Part shown: piece after piece, positions 27,712 through 36,347 of the stretch
Layout: each line of letters starts with the position of its first letter
How positions within the stretch are numbered: position 1 is the stretch's first letter
Position numbers and translations under genes: made by a program
From: an uncultured Bacteroidales bacterium
GTDB taxonomy: Bacteria; Bacteroidota; Bacteroidia; Bacteroidales; Bacteroidaceae
Length of the DNA: 43,746 nt
Direction: 5' to 3'
NCBI GenBank assembly: GCA_902789725.1
Contig: CADAPC010000042.1
Span: 1 to 43,746 of the forward strand
The notes under the pieces: model-generated
Seen by the model: the letters and a program-made list of their open reading frames with translations, nothing else
Databases searched by the model: none
Told to the model about the DNA's origin: nothing

Positions 27712-28845
27712 ATGTTTTCAGACGAACTAAAGAAACTCAACTGGGATGAAACAACCCAACGGATTGCCTCGATGACTGACACCGATGTGAGGCGAGCACT
27801 CACGAAGGCACACTGCGACGTAAACGACTTTATGGCTTTGCTCTCGCCTGCAGCAGAGCCTTATCTTGAAACAATGGCACGTCTGTCAAGAAAATACACA
27901 GAAGAGCGGTTTGGCAAAACCATGTCGATGTTCATTCCGCTTTATATCACCAACTCTTGTTCCAACTCGTGCGTCTATTGCGGCTTCCATCGCGAAAACC
28001 CTATGGCGCGCACCATCCTCACCGCCGAACAGATTGAAGACGAATATCGAGCCATCAAACAATTGGCACCCTTCGAAAACATTCTGCTCGTCACAGGCGA
28101 GAACCCAGCCAAAGCCGGAGTTCCTTACCTTGCCAAGGCCATCGACATTGCCAAGAAGTATTTCTCCAACATCAAGATTGAGGTAATGCCCTTGTCGGCT
28201 GAAGACTACAAAGAACTCACTCACCATGGACTCAACGGAGTCATCTGCTTTCAGGAAACCTACAACAGAGCGCACTACAACCTCTACCACCCCCGAGGCA
28301 TGAAGAGCCGTTTTGAGTGGCGATGCGACGGGTTCGACCGCATGGGGCAAGCTGGAGTTCACTCCATCGGCATGGGTGTGTTGATTGGGCTGGAGAAGGA
28401 ATGGCGAACGGACGTGACCATGATGGCGCACCACTTGCGCTACCTGCAGAAGCACTACTGGAGAACCAAATACTCAGTGAACTTCCCACGCATGCGACCT
28501 GCACAAAACGAAGGGTTCCACCCCAACTGCTACATGACCGACCGCGAACTGGCGCAAGCCACCTTTGCCATGCGCATCTTCGACCACGATGTAGATATCT
28601 CCTACTCCACTCGCGAGCCGGCCTACATACGCGACCACATGTGCACACTGGGCGTCACAACCATGTCGGCCGAAAGCAAGGTGAATCCGGGAGGCTACCA
28701 CACCTACCCCCAGGCACTGGAACAATTCACCGTCAGTGACGAACGCACCGCCAAGGTAATCAATCAGCGACTAAAGGAATTAGGACGCGAACCTGTATGG
28801 AAAGACTGGGACGCATCGTTCGATTTATTCGGAAAACTCGCATGA
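27712..28845 (+). CDS. thiH: 2-iminoacetate synthase (tyrosine lyase)
   Basis: Radical SAM enzyme that cleaves tyrosine to dehydroglycine and p-cresol for ThiG, as used in anaerobes instead of glycine oxidase. The 377 residues contain the [4Fe-4S] motif CSNSCVYCGF (CxxxCxxC, about residue 83 onwards). LVTGENPAKAG, the GVICFQETYN region and PRMRPAQNEGF are also present, with C-terminal SAESKVNPGGYH. It starts 3 bp after thiF and its stop overlaps the next start (ATGA). Confidence 0.96.
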   Translation: MFSDELKKLNWDETTQRIASMTDTDVRRALTKAHCDVNDFMALLSPAAEPYLETMARLSRKYTEERFGKTMSMFIPLYITNSCSNSCVYCGFHRENPMARTILTAEQIEDEYRAIKQLAPFENILLVTGENPAKAGVPYLAKAIDIAKKYFSNIKIEVMPLSAEDYKELTHHGLNGVICFQETYNRAHYNLYHPRGMKSRFEWRCDGFDRMGQAGVHSIGMGVLIGLEKEWRTDVTMMAHHLRYLQKHYWRTKYSVNFPRMRPAQNEGFHPNCYMTDRELAQATFAMRIFDHDVDISYSTREPAYIRDHMCTLGVTTMSAESKVNPGGYHTYPQALEQFTVSDERTAKVINQRLKELGREPVWKDWDASFDLFGKLA

Positions 28846-29381
28846 CCACCATTGTCATCACCCTACCCCAATTCTTTGATGGAGAGGCTGAACGCATTGC
28901 TCAGCTGCTCCACCAGGGAAATGTGAATCTGCTGCATGTGCGCAAGCCCCATTCGTCGCGCGAAGCATTGGAAAGGCTCATCCAAGCTATTCCTCAAGAA
29001 CTTCACCAACGCCTGGTGCTGCACGATTATCACGAATTGGCCCTGCAATATCAGCTGCGAGGCATCCACCTCAACAGCCGCAACCCTCTGCCACCCGATG
29101 GATGGACGGGGAAAACAAGCATTTCGTGCCATTCGTTGGACGAACTGGCTGAAAAGAAAAAGCAACCTTTTGCCTACCTCAGCCTTAGCCCCATCTTCGA
29201 CAGCATTTCCAAGCAAGGCTACAAGGCGGCTTTCTCTGCACAAGAACTGGAACAGGCTTGCCTGGAGGGCATCATCGACCATCGGGTGATGGCTTTGGGA
29301 GGCATCACTTTCGACCGACTTCACATCATTGAAAAAATGGGCTTTGGAGGAGCCATGATTTTAGGAGACGCATGGAAATAG
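28842..29381 (+). CDS. tenI: TenI/ThiE-like protein
   Basis: A 179-residue ThiE superfamily barrel starting at the ATGA overlap with thiH. Compared with the ThiE encoded upstream, the IDDR segment reads LHDYHELA and the HLGKND segment reads HLNSRNP. One metal Asp and the Arg are therefore lost, while LSPIFDSISKQGY and ALGGITF remain. Loss of these residues with retention of the barrel is the pattern of TenI, which in Bacillus is a thiazole tautomerase acting on the ThiG product. That role fits its place in the operon. Residual thiamin-phosphate synthase activity cannot be excluded. It overlaps thiD by 10 bp. Confidence 0.8.
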   Translation: MTTIVITLPQFFDGEAERIAQLLHQGNVNLLHVRKPHSSREALERLIQAIPQELHQRLVLHDYHELALQYQLRGIHLNSRNPLPPDGWTGKTSISCHSLDELAEKKKQPFAYLSLSPIFDSISKQGYKAAFSAQELEQACLEGIIDHRVMALGGITFDRLHIIEKMGFGGAMILGDAWK

Positions 29382-30169
29382 TATTAAGCATAGCTGGCAG
29401 CGACCCTTCGGCTGGTGCCGGCATTCAGCAAGACCTGAAGACCATGACCGCCTTAGGGTGTTATGGCGCAACAGTCATTACGGCTCTCACCACACAAAAC
29501 ACACTGGGCGTGCAGGACACAATGCCGGTGCCTAAGCAGACAGTGGCTTCACAACTAAAAGCAGTACTTGAAGACTTTGATGTTAAGTGCATCAAAATAG
29601 GTCAGATACCAAATGGCGAAGTTGCAAGAGTAATTGTCGATATACTGCAAGAGAAACTGCAAGAAAGCGGCCACCGAATCCCCATTGTCTATGACCCCGT
29701 CATGGTGTCAACCAGTGGCCGACGCCTGATGGAAGCCGACTGCATGGTGTATGTACAGCAGCACCTTCTCCCGCTTTGCTTCCTCATCACGCCCAACATT
29801 CCTGAGGCTGAGCAGCTTTTGGGCCATCGGTTAGAGGATGAAACTGCCTACAGACAAGCTGGCGCAGAACTTGCAAAGCAATACGCCACCCATGTCCTTC
29901 TGAAGGGAGGACACACTAAAGGGAATGAGGTGAACGACCGCCTTTTCCTCACTAATGGCAGCGTGATGGAATATCCAGGCACAAAGATTGAAACGAAAAA
30001 CCTGCATGGCACAGGCTGCACCTTGTCCTCGGCCATCGCGTCACATTTGGCACAAGGCTATTCACTCGAAGACGCTGTAAGGCAAGCCAAGGACTTTGTT
30101 GCTACCGCTATACTTCACAGCAGACATTTGCACATCGGACATGGAAATGGTCCCATCTGGAATTTCTGA
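29372..30169 (+). CDS. thiD: HMP / HMP-phosphate kinase
   Basis: Phosphorylates HMP phosphate to the pyrophosphate used by ThiE. The 265-residue ribokinase-fold enzyme shows IAGSDPSAGAGIQQDLKTM at the N-terminus. CIKIGQIPN (ThiD usually has KIGML), YDPVMVSTSG, LITPNIPEAEQLLG and LLKGGHTKGNEVND follow, and the anion-hole and base motif is LHGTGCTLSSAIAS. It completes the operon. No ThiL, ThiI or Dxs is encoded in the window. Confidence 0.95.
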   Translation: MEIVLSIAGSDPSAGAGIQQDLKTMTALGCYGATVITALTTQNTLGVQDTMPVPKQTVASQLKAVLEDFDVKCIKIGQIPNGEVARVIVDILQEKLQESGHRIPIVYDPVMVSTSGRRLMEADCMVYVQQHLLPLCFLITPNIPEAEQLLGHRLEDETAYRQAGAELAKQYATHVLLKGGHTKGNEVNDRLFLTNGSVMEYPGTKIETKNLHGTGCTLSSAIASHLAQGYSLEDAVRQAKDFVATAILHSRHLHIGHGNGPIWNF

Positions 30170-30219
30170 CAAACCTACCATTTTACCCAAAATCTGTCCT
30201 GCTATTCAGTCGCTATTAC

Positions 30220-30241
30220 CCTCGCTCCATACGAAGCGAGG
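30220..30241 (+). terminator. Weak hairpin after the thi operon
   Basis: CCTCGCT (30220-30226) pairs with AGCGAGG (30235-30241) around an 8-base loop, 50 bp past thiD. There is no T-run directly after it, so termination is uncertain. GCGAGGTAC is directly repeated at 30237-30245 and 30248-30256. Apart from the promoter palindrome below, I see nothing else in this 349 bp gap. Confidence 0.35.
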
Positions 30242-30363
30242 TACATGCGAGGTACTCCCTTGGTACTTACTGGACATCCAACCCGAAAATCCATTCCAAA
30301 CCGCCCAAAAACTTGCCGTTTTCGGAATAAAAGGGACTTGAAATCTTTTTTTTTCTTAAAGAA

Positions 30364-30416
30364 ACTAATTTTTGTAAAGTCAAGTTTGCATTTTACAAAA
30401 ATTAGTCGTACTTTTG
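30364..30416 (+). promoter_or_regulatory. Promoter inside a perfect 15 bp inverted repeat
   Basis: The promoter is TTTG (30385-30388), a 20 bp spacer and TACTTTTG (30409-30416). The upstream element sits in the 13 bp centre of the inverted repeat ACTAATTTTTGTAAA (30364-30378) / TTTACAAAAATTAGT (30392-30406), and the right arm fills most of the spacer. The geometry suits a repressor operator or a strong cruciform/hairpin. The ATPase gene starts 103 bp after the box. Confidence 0.65.
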
Positions 30417-30518
30417 CACAGAATTTCATCACATCTGCATTTTTTTGCTTCATTGTGACCACAAAAGTTCCCTTTAACTCAAAGCAGTTAATGACATCCT
30501 AAAAATAAAAATCAACTT

Positions 30519-31700
30519 ATGGAATCCTTTTTCCGGACACATGCTTATTTAGTAGAGCATTTGAAAGCTCCCGTGCGTCGTGACCTGATGGACGAGATCA
30601 ACTGGAAAGACAGAATGATTGGCATCAAGGGTGCTCGCGGCGTAGGAAAAACCACGTTCCTTTTGCAGTATGCCAAGGAGCATTTTTCCCCTTACGACCA
30701 TTCGTGTCTGTACATCAACACTAACAACTTTTACGTCCAAAACATCGGCATTGCTGAATTTGCAGGCGAGTTCTACCACTCTGGCGGCAAGGTGCTGCTC
30801 ATCGACCAGGTGTTCAAACAGCCCGACTGGAGCACACAACTGCGCGAATGCTATGACCGCTACCCGGGGCTGAAAATCGTTTTCACTGGCTCGCCCGTCA
30901 TGCGGCTGAAGGAAGAAAACCCTGAACTCAACGGCATTGTGCAATCTTACAACCTGCGAGGCTTCTCCTTCCGCGAATTTCTCAACCTTTCCACAGGCTT
31001 GCAACTGCGTTCCTACACGCTTCAGGAAATCATATCCAATCATCGCCAGATTGCCACAGAGATTTACAAAAAGGTCAATCCGCGAGAGTATTTCCAGGCC
31101 TACCTGCACCACGGATTCTACCCCTTCTTCCTCGACAAGGCAAACTACAGCGAGAACCTGCTGAAGAACATGAACATGATGATTGAGGTGGACATCCTGT
31201 TGGTGAAGCAGATTGAACTGAAATATCTGGCAAAAATCAAGCAACTTTTCTACATGCTCACCACCAGTGGCAGCAGTGTGCCCAATGTGAGCCAGTTGGC
31301 ACAGGAACTGGGCATGAGCCGCGCCACAGTGATGCACTACATCAAGTACCTGGAAGAAGCTCGGCTGGTCAACATGATTTATGGAAAAGGCGACGAATTT
31401 CCCAAGAAGCCAGCTCGTGTGCTGCTCCACAACTCCAACCTGATGTACAGCTTCTATCCCCGCTGTTTCGACGAGCACGATGTGTTGGAGACATTCTTCT
31501 GCAACACGCTTTGGAAAGACCATAAGGTGAACAAGCATGGCAATCTCTGCTCCTTCCTGGTGGACGAGCAACTGGAATTCAAGATTGCCGAACACAGTAC
31601 AAAACTGAAGAGCAAGGCAAAGTCGCTTTATGCCGTCAACCAATGCGACATCGGCGATGGGAACCAAATTCCGCTGTGGATATTCGGATTCCTCTATTGA
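30519..31700 (+). CDS. AAA ATPase with winged-helix and C-terminal DUF4143-like region
   Basis: A 393-residue protein of the AAA_14/DUF4143 type (STAND-related ATPases of unknown role, common in Bacteroidetes). Walker A is GARGVGKTT (38-46). Walker B reads VLLIDQVFKQPDW, so the position after Asp96 is Gln97 rather than the catalytic Glu normally found. The sensor segment KIVFTGSPVMRL follows. A winged-helix segment lies at about 255-285 (VSQLAQELGMSRATVMHYI). The C-terminal region (LEFKIAEHSTKLKSK) resembles the restriction-fold part of DUF4143 proteins. It is monocistronic, under the palindromic promoter, and precedes nifJ by 69 bp. No partner gene indicates its function. Confidence 0.8.
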   Translation: MESFFRTHAYLVEHLKAPVRRDLMDEINWKDRMIGIKGARGVGKTTFLLQYAKEHFSPYDHSCLYINTNNFYVQNIGIAEFAGEFYHSGGKVLLIDQVFKQPDWSTQLRECYDRYPGLKIVFTGSPVMRLKEENPELNGIVQSYNLRGFSFREFLNLSTGLQLRSYTLQEIISNHRQIATEIYKKVNPREYFQAYLHHGFYPFFLDKANYSENLLKNMNMMIEVDILLVKQIELKYLAKIKQLFYMLTTSGSSVPNVSQLAQELGMSRATVMHYIKYLEEARLVNMIYGKGDEFPKKPARVLLHNSNLMYSFYPRCFDEHDVLETFFCNTLWKDHKVNKHGNLCSFLVDEQLEFKIAEHSTKLKSKAKSLYAVNQCDIGDGNQIPLWIFGFLY

Positions 31701-31769
31701 CAATGCGCTCCAGAGCACACGACTAACTACATCAAATATCATACATTTATTATATTATAGTTAATTATT

Positions 31770-34700
31770 ATGAGTAAGAAATTTGTTACTTGTGATGGCA
31801 ACACCGCTGCGGCTCATATAGCCTACATGTTCTCCGAGGTAGCTGCCATCTACCCCATCACTCCATCGTCTCCAATGGCTGAGCATGTGGATGAGTGGGC
31901 TGTTGCTGGTCGCAAGAATCTCTTTGGCGACACAGTCCTTGTACAGGAAATGCAGTCTGAAGCTGGTGCAGCAGGTGCTGTTCACGGTTCGCTCCAGGCT
32001 GGTGCTCTCACCACCACATTCACGGCATCGCAAGGTTTGCTGCTGATGATTCCTAACATGTACAAAATTGCAGGCGAGTTGCTTCCTTCGGTGTTCCACG
32101 TGTCAGCTCGTACCGTTGCCAGCCACTCACTCTGTATCTTTGGCGACCACGGCGACGTGATGGCTTGCCGTCAGACAGGTTTCGCCATGCTTTGCGAAGG
32201 TTCTGTGCAGGAAGTGATGGACCTCTCTGCAGTTGCTCACTTGACAGCACTGGAGACTCGCGTTCCATTCATCAACTTCTTCGACGGTTTCCGCACTTCT
32301 CACGAATATCACAAGATTGAGGAGATGGACATGGAAGACATCCGTCCTCTCGTGCCGATGGACAAGGTGGCTGAGTTCCGTTCTCGTGCCCTCTCTCCAG
32401 AGCATCCCGAGGCAAAGGGTATGGCTGAGAACCCCGAGACCTTCTTCGCACACCGCGAGTCTTGCAACCCCTTCTACGAGGAGGTTCCCGCTGTAGTGGA
32501 AAAATACATGGCTGAAATCTCTAAGATTACAGGTCGTGAGTACAAGCCATTCACATACTATGGTGCCGCTGATGCCACCGACGTCATCATCCTGATGGGT
32601 TCGGCTACAGAGGCAGCTCGCGAGGCTATCGACTACGCCAATGCCAACGGCAAGAAGTATGGTATGGTGAGCGTTCACCTCTATCGCCCATTCTCTGTAG
32701 AGCGTCTGCTCGCTGCTGTTCCAAAGACAGTGAAGCGCATTGCTGTGCTCGACCGCACAAAGGAGCCTGGTGCTAACGGCGAACCTCTCTACCTTGACGT
32801 GAAGGATGCCTTCTACGGCCAGGAGAACGCTCCTCTCATCGTGGGCGGCCGCTATGGTCTCGGTTCTGCCGACGTAACTCCTACGATGATTCTCACCGTT
32901 TACAAGAACCTTGAACTTCCTGAGCCAAAGAACCATTTCACCGTGGGTATCGTCGATGACGTTACCTTCCGTTCTCTCCCCATCGAAGAGGAGATGGCAC
33001 TCGGCGGCGAAGGCATCTTCGAGGCTAAGTTCTTCGGTCTTGGCGCTGACGGTACTGTAGGTGCCAACAAAAACTCAGTGAAGATTATAGGTGACAACAC
33101 CAACAAGTATTGCCAAGCTTACTTCTCTTACGACTCGAAGAAGTCAGGTGGTTTCACTTGCTCACACCTTCGTTTCGGCGACACACCCATCCGTTCTACC
33201 TATCAGATTAAGACTCCTAACTTCGTGGCATGCCACGTGCAGGCTTACCTCCGCATGTACGATGTGCTTCGCGGTCTGCGTCAGAACGGCCAGTTCCTCC
33301 TCAACACCATCTTCGAGGGTGAGGAACTCGTCAACTTCCTGCCCAACAATGTGAAGAAGTACTTCGCTGAGAAGAACATCACCGTTTACTATATCAACGC
33401 AACTAAGATTGCACAGGAGATTGGTCTGGGCAACCGCACCAACACCATCCTTCAGTCAGCATTCTTCCGCATCACAGAGGTGATTCCTGTGGAACTCGCT
33501 GTTGAGCAGATGAAGAAGGCCATCGTGAAGTCTTATGGTAAGAAGGGTGAGGATGTCGTGAACATGAACTACGCTGCTGTTGACCGTGGTGGTGAGTACA
33601 AGAAACTCGACGTTGACCCAGCATGGAAGAATCTTCCTGCCGATCCTGTAGAGGCTAACGACGACCCAGAATTCATCAACAAACTCGTGCGTCCTATCAA
33701 CGCACAGAACGGCGACCTCCTTCCCGTTTCTGCCTACAAGGGCTACGAGGACGGTATGTGGGAGCAGGGCACTGCCGCTTTCGAGAAGCGCGGTGTGTCG
33801 GCCTTCGTCCCCACTTGGGATTCAGAGAACTGTATCCAGTGCAACAAGTGTGCATTCGTTTGTCCTCACGCTGCCATCCGCCCATTCGTCATGGACGAGA
33901 AGGAAGCCGCTGGCATCGACGCTGCTAAGCTCGACATGCTGGCTCCAGCTCAGCTCAAGGGCATGAAGTTCCGCATGCAGGTGAGCGTCATGGACTGTCT
34001 TGGTTGCGGCAACTGCGTGGACGTTTGTCCTGGCAAGAAGGGCAACAAGGCTCTCAAGATGGTGCCCCTGCAGGGCGAACTCGACGAGGCAAAGAACTGG
34101 GATTACTGCGTGAAGAACGTGGCCAGCAAGCAAGACCTCATCGACTACAAGGCCAATCCGCGTGTGAGCCAATTCGCCACCCCACTCTTCGAGTTCTCAG
34201 GCGCATGCTCTGGTTGCGGCGAAACTCCTTACGTGAAGTTGATTTCTCAGCTCTTCGGCGACCGTCAGATGGTGGCCAACGCAACAGGTTGCTCTTCCAT
34301 CTACTCAGGTTCCATCCCATCTACTCCATACACCAAGAACGCCAAGGGTCAGGGTCCAGCATGGTCCAACTCTCTGTTCGAGGACTTCTGCGAATACGGT
34401 CTTGGTATGGCCATCGCCAACAAGAAGATGCGTGCCCGCATCGTAGCTCTTCTCAACGAGGCTTGCGCTCAGGAAGGTACTCCTGCCGAGTTCAAGGCAG
34501 CCGCTGAAGAGTGGATTGCTGGCAAGGACAACGCCGACGCATCGAAGGCAGCAGCAGCCAAACTCGCTCCAGCCATCGAGGCAGGTCGGAACAACGGCTG
34601 TCCTATCTGCAAGCAGCTCTCTGAGCTTTCTCATTACCTCGTAAAGCGCAGCCAGTGGATTATCGGTGGTGACGGTGCTTCTTACGACATTGGCTACGGC

Positions 34701-35318
34701 GGTCTCGACCACGCACTTGCATCGGGCGAGGACATCAACATCTTCGTCATCGACACCGAGGTTTACTCCAACACAGGTGGTCAGTCTTCAAAGGCCACTC
34801 CTATCGGTGCCATCGCTCAGTTCGCTGCAGGCGGTAAGCGCATCACCAAGAAGGACCTCGGTCTCATGCAGTCAACCTACGGTTATGTCTATGTGGCTCA
34901 GGTGGCCATGGGTGCCGACAACGCACAGTGCCTCAAGGCACTTCGTGAAGCAGAGGCTTATCCTGGTCCATCACTCGTCATTGCCTACGCTCCATGTATC
35001 AACCACGGTCTCAAAGCCAAAGGCGGCATGGGTAAGAGCCAGGCAGAAGAAGCTAAGGCTGTGGAGTGTGGTTACTGGCACCTCTGGCGTTTCGACCCAC
35101 GTCTCGCCGAGCAGGGCAAAAACCCATTCCAGCTCGACAGCAAGGCTCCCAACTGGGACAACTTCCAGGCATTCCTCGACGGCGAAGTTCGCTACCTCTC
35201 TCTCAAGAAGGTATGTCCCAACGAGGCTCAGGAACTCTTCGACGCAGCCAAGAAGGCAGCACAGCACCGCTACGCCACCTACGTGCGCATGAGCAAGATT
35301 GACTACTCAGCAGAGTAA
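31770..35318 (+). CDS. nifJ: Pyruvate:ferredoxin (flavodoxin) oxidoreductase
   Basis: Oxidises pyruvate to acetyl-CoA and CO2 with ferredoxin or flavodoxin reduction, the main pyruvate exit of anaerobic Bacteroidetes. The single-chain enzyme of 1182 residues has the full domain order. The N-terminal pyrimidine-binding TPP domain opens AAHIAYMFSEVAAIYPITPS. A domain II/III section follows, then two ferredoxin clusters (Cys688-691-694-698 in CIQCNKCAFVC and Cys743-746-749-753 in CLGCGNCVDVC). The proximal cluster begins at CSGC (813-816). The TPP pyrophosphate domain has IGGDGASYDIGYGGLDHAL and DTEVYSNTGGQS. Codon use is strikingly uniform, with frequent CTC, GAG, AAG and AAC, as expected for a very highly expressed gene. 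A strong terminator follows. No typical -7 box was found upstream. Confidence 0.98.
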   Translation: MSKKFVTCDGNTAAAHIAYMFSEVAAIYPITPSSPMAEHVDEWAVAGRKNLFGDTVLVQEMQSEAGAAGAVHGSLQAGALTTTFTASQGLLLMIPNMYKIAGELLPSVFHVSARTVASHSLCIFGDHGDVMACRQTGFAMLCEGSVQEVMDLSAVAHLTALETRVPFINFFDGFRTSHEYHKIEEMDMEDIRPLVPMDKVAEFRSRALSPEHPEAKGMAENPETFFAHRESCNPFYEEVPAVVEKYMAEISKITGREYKPFTYYGAADATDVIILMGSATEAAREAIDYANANGKKYGMVSVHLYRPFSVERLLAAVPKTVKRIAVLDRTKEPGANGEPLYLDVKDAFYGQENAPLIVGGRYGLGSADVTPTMILTVYKNLELPEPKNHFTVGIVDDVTFRSLPIEEEMALGGEGIFEAKFFGLGADGTVGANKNSVKIIGDNTNKYCQAYFSYDSKKSGGFTCSHLRFGDTPIRSTYQIKTPNFVACHVQAYLRMYDVLRGLRQNGQFLLNTIFEGEELVNFLPNNVKKYFAEKNITVYYINATKIAQEIGLGNRTNTILQSAFFRITEVIPVELAVEQMKKAIVKSYGKKGEDVVNMNYAAVDRGGEYKKLDVDPAWKNLPADPVEANDDPEFINKLVRPINAQNGDLLPVSAYKGYEDGMWEQGTAAFEKRGVSAFVPTWDSENCIQCNKCAFVCPHAAIRPFVMDEKEAAGIDAAKLDMLAPAQLKGMKFRMQVSVMDCLGCGNCVDVCPGKKGNKALKMVPLQGELDEAKNWDYCVKNVASKQDLIDYKANPRVSQFATPLFEFSGACSGCGETPYVKLISQLFGDRQMVANATGCSSIYSGSIPSTPYTKNAKGQGPAWSNSLFEDFCEYGLGMAIANKKMRARIVALLNEACAQEGTPAEFKAAAEEWIAGKDNADASKAAAAKLAPAIEAGRNNGCPICKQLSELSHYLVKRSQWIIGGDGASYDIGYGGLDHALASGEDINIFVIDTEVYSNTGGQSSKATPIGAIAQFAAGGKRITKKDLGLMQSTYGYVYVAQVAMGADNAQCLKALREAEAYPGPSLVIAYAPCINHGLKAKGGMGKSQAEEAKAVECGYWHLWRFDPRLAEQGKNPFQLDSKAPNWDNFQAFLDGEVRYLSLKKVCPNEAQELFDAAKKAAQHRYATYVRMSKIDYSAE

Positions 35319-35341
35319 TTAAGCCTACATAACATCATTCC

Positions 35342-35379
35342 AAGGGATGCTGTTCCACTTAGGTTCGGCATCCCTTTTT
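35342..35379 (+). terminator. nifJ terminator
   Basis: AAGGGATGC (35342-35350) pairs with GCATCCCTT (35368-35376), followed by TTT. It lies 23 bp past the nifJ stop codon. Confidence 0.85.
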
Positions 35380-35417
35380 GATACTTCATCATTGCAAAAA
35401 ATTTTTGGTTAAGGAAG

Positions 35418-35436
35418 ATGCCCTTATCAGGGCAGA
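35418..35436. repeat. 19 bp repeat, left copy
   Basis: ATGCCCTTATCAGGGCAGA, identical to the copy at 36647-36665. It contains the small hairpin TGCCCT-TATC-AGGGCA. The two copies bracket the three small genes at 35650-36559. Confidence 0.75.
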
Positions 35437-35609
35437 GATCTTATAAAATCATTCCAAAATCTTTCTCTAAAACATAAACGAAGTAGACTGCTCATGTTTT
35501 TTCTTTATTTTATGCCGTTTCAAAGATAAAAAATTGACAGAGTGCTGCTATTTTTGCATTGCCATTAAACATTTTCGGAGATTCTTAATTCATTTAGGAT
35601 TCTTTTTAG
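35437..35609. other. AT-rich gap before the three-gene cassette
   Basis: No gene is supported here. A second promoter-like TATTTTTG occurs at 35549-35556 upstream of the one at 35610. The stretch is markedly AT-rich compared with nifJ and the thi genes. Confidence 0.4.
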
Positions 35610-35617
35610 TATTTTTG
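35610..35617 (+). promoter_or_regulatory. Promoter -7 box of the three-gene cassette
   Basis: TATTTTTG, 32 bp before the DUF3791-like start codon. No convincing TTTG at the usual upstream spacing. Confidence 0.5.
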
Positions 35618-35649
35618 CAACGGATTCTTATGTAAAAGGAAGATACATT

Positions 35650-35874
35650 ATGCCACAAGAGACTCAAAACAAAGCAGAATACATCGTCATTTTCATCAGC
35701 GAGTTCGCTCAACATTTCGGTCTGTCGGCGGTGCAGGCTTATCGCTACCTGAGCCGCTACAAGGCTATTGACTTTCTGGATGAGCAGTACAACATTGCTC
35801 ATACCCAAAGTTTTGAGGACATGGTGCAAAATATGGCAAGTTACTGCCAGCGTCATGGAGGGGCGCTCGCATGA
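35650..35874 (+). CDS. DUF3791-like small protein (putative antitoxin)
   Basis: A 74-residue, helix-rich protein. The pattern EYIVIFISEFAQHFGLS, then AYRYLSRYKAIDFLDEQY and IAHTQSFEDMVQNM, matches DUF3791 as I know it. These are short proteins typically encoded next to DUF3990 genes in gut bacteria. Its stop overlaps the next start as ATGA. The small size, position upstream of an ADP-ribosyltransferase-like gene and tight coupling suggest an antitoxin or immunity role. That role is inferred. Confidence 0.7.
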   Translation: MPQETQNKAEYIVIFISEFAQHFGLSAVQAYRYLSRYKAIDFLDEQYNIAHTQSFEDMVQNMASYCQRHGGALA

Positions 35875-36347
35875 CACTCTATCATGGTACAAACACGGAT
35901 TTCCAGGCTATTGATCTGAACCAATCCCGGCGCGGCAAGGACTTCGGTTGTGGATTCTATCTGTCAGATTCAGAGGCACAAGCAGAGGCAATGGCTAAGT
36001 TCAAGGTACAACTGTTGGGTGGTCAATCCATTGTTCAAAGTTACGACTTCGACGAGGTTCATCTGAACGATGGAACTTTGCGGTTCAGGCATTTTGATGG
36101 CTATACCAAAGATTGGGCTACATTCATCCTCGCCAACCGACAGAACAAAAATACCATCAACATCCATGACTACGATGTCGTATATGGCCCTATTGCAAAT
36201 GACAAGGTAGGGGCTCAAATCCGTAATGTCATTGAGCAGAATATCAACATGGAAACCTTTCTCGAACGCCTGAAATACATGAAAGGCATCACTTTTCAGT
36301 ATTTCTTTGGAAGCGAGAAAGCCATTCAGATGCTAAGGCGCCTATGA
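35871..36347 (+). CDS. DUF3990-like, ADP-ribosyltransferase-fold protein (putative toxin)
   Basis: A 158-residue protein beginning MTLYHGTNTDF and continuing GKDFGCGFYLSDSEAQAEAMA. LYHGT (His5) and GFYLS (Tyr30) are the spacing and wording of the first two motifs of the ADP-ribosyltransferase fold (H-Y-E class), and they fit DUF3990. Membership of that clan is from memory. The third catalytic residue is not obvious: candidates lie around DYDVVYGPIANDK. No signal peptide is present. It overlaps both neighbours by four bases. A NAD-dependent toxin with a small partner is the simplest reading, but an inactive or host-regulatory enzyme is possible. Confidence 0.7.
   Translation: MTLYHGTNTDFQAIDLNQSRRGKDFGCGFYLSDSEAQAEAMAKFKVQLLGGQSIVQSYDFDEVHLNDGTLRFRHFDGYTKDWATFILANRQNKNTINIHDYDVVYGPIANDKVGAQIRNVIEQNINMETFLERLKYMKGITFQYFFGSEKAIQMLRRL

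Noticed and set aside
30549..31742. 397-codon open frame antisense to the AAA ATPase gene
   Set aside because: It mirrors a well-supported gene on the other strand. Its translation is rich in His, Val and Gln with no recognisable motif, as expected for a codon-bias shadow.
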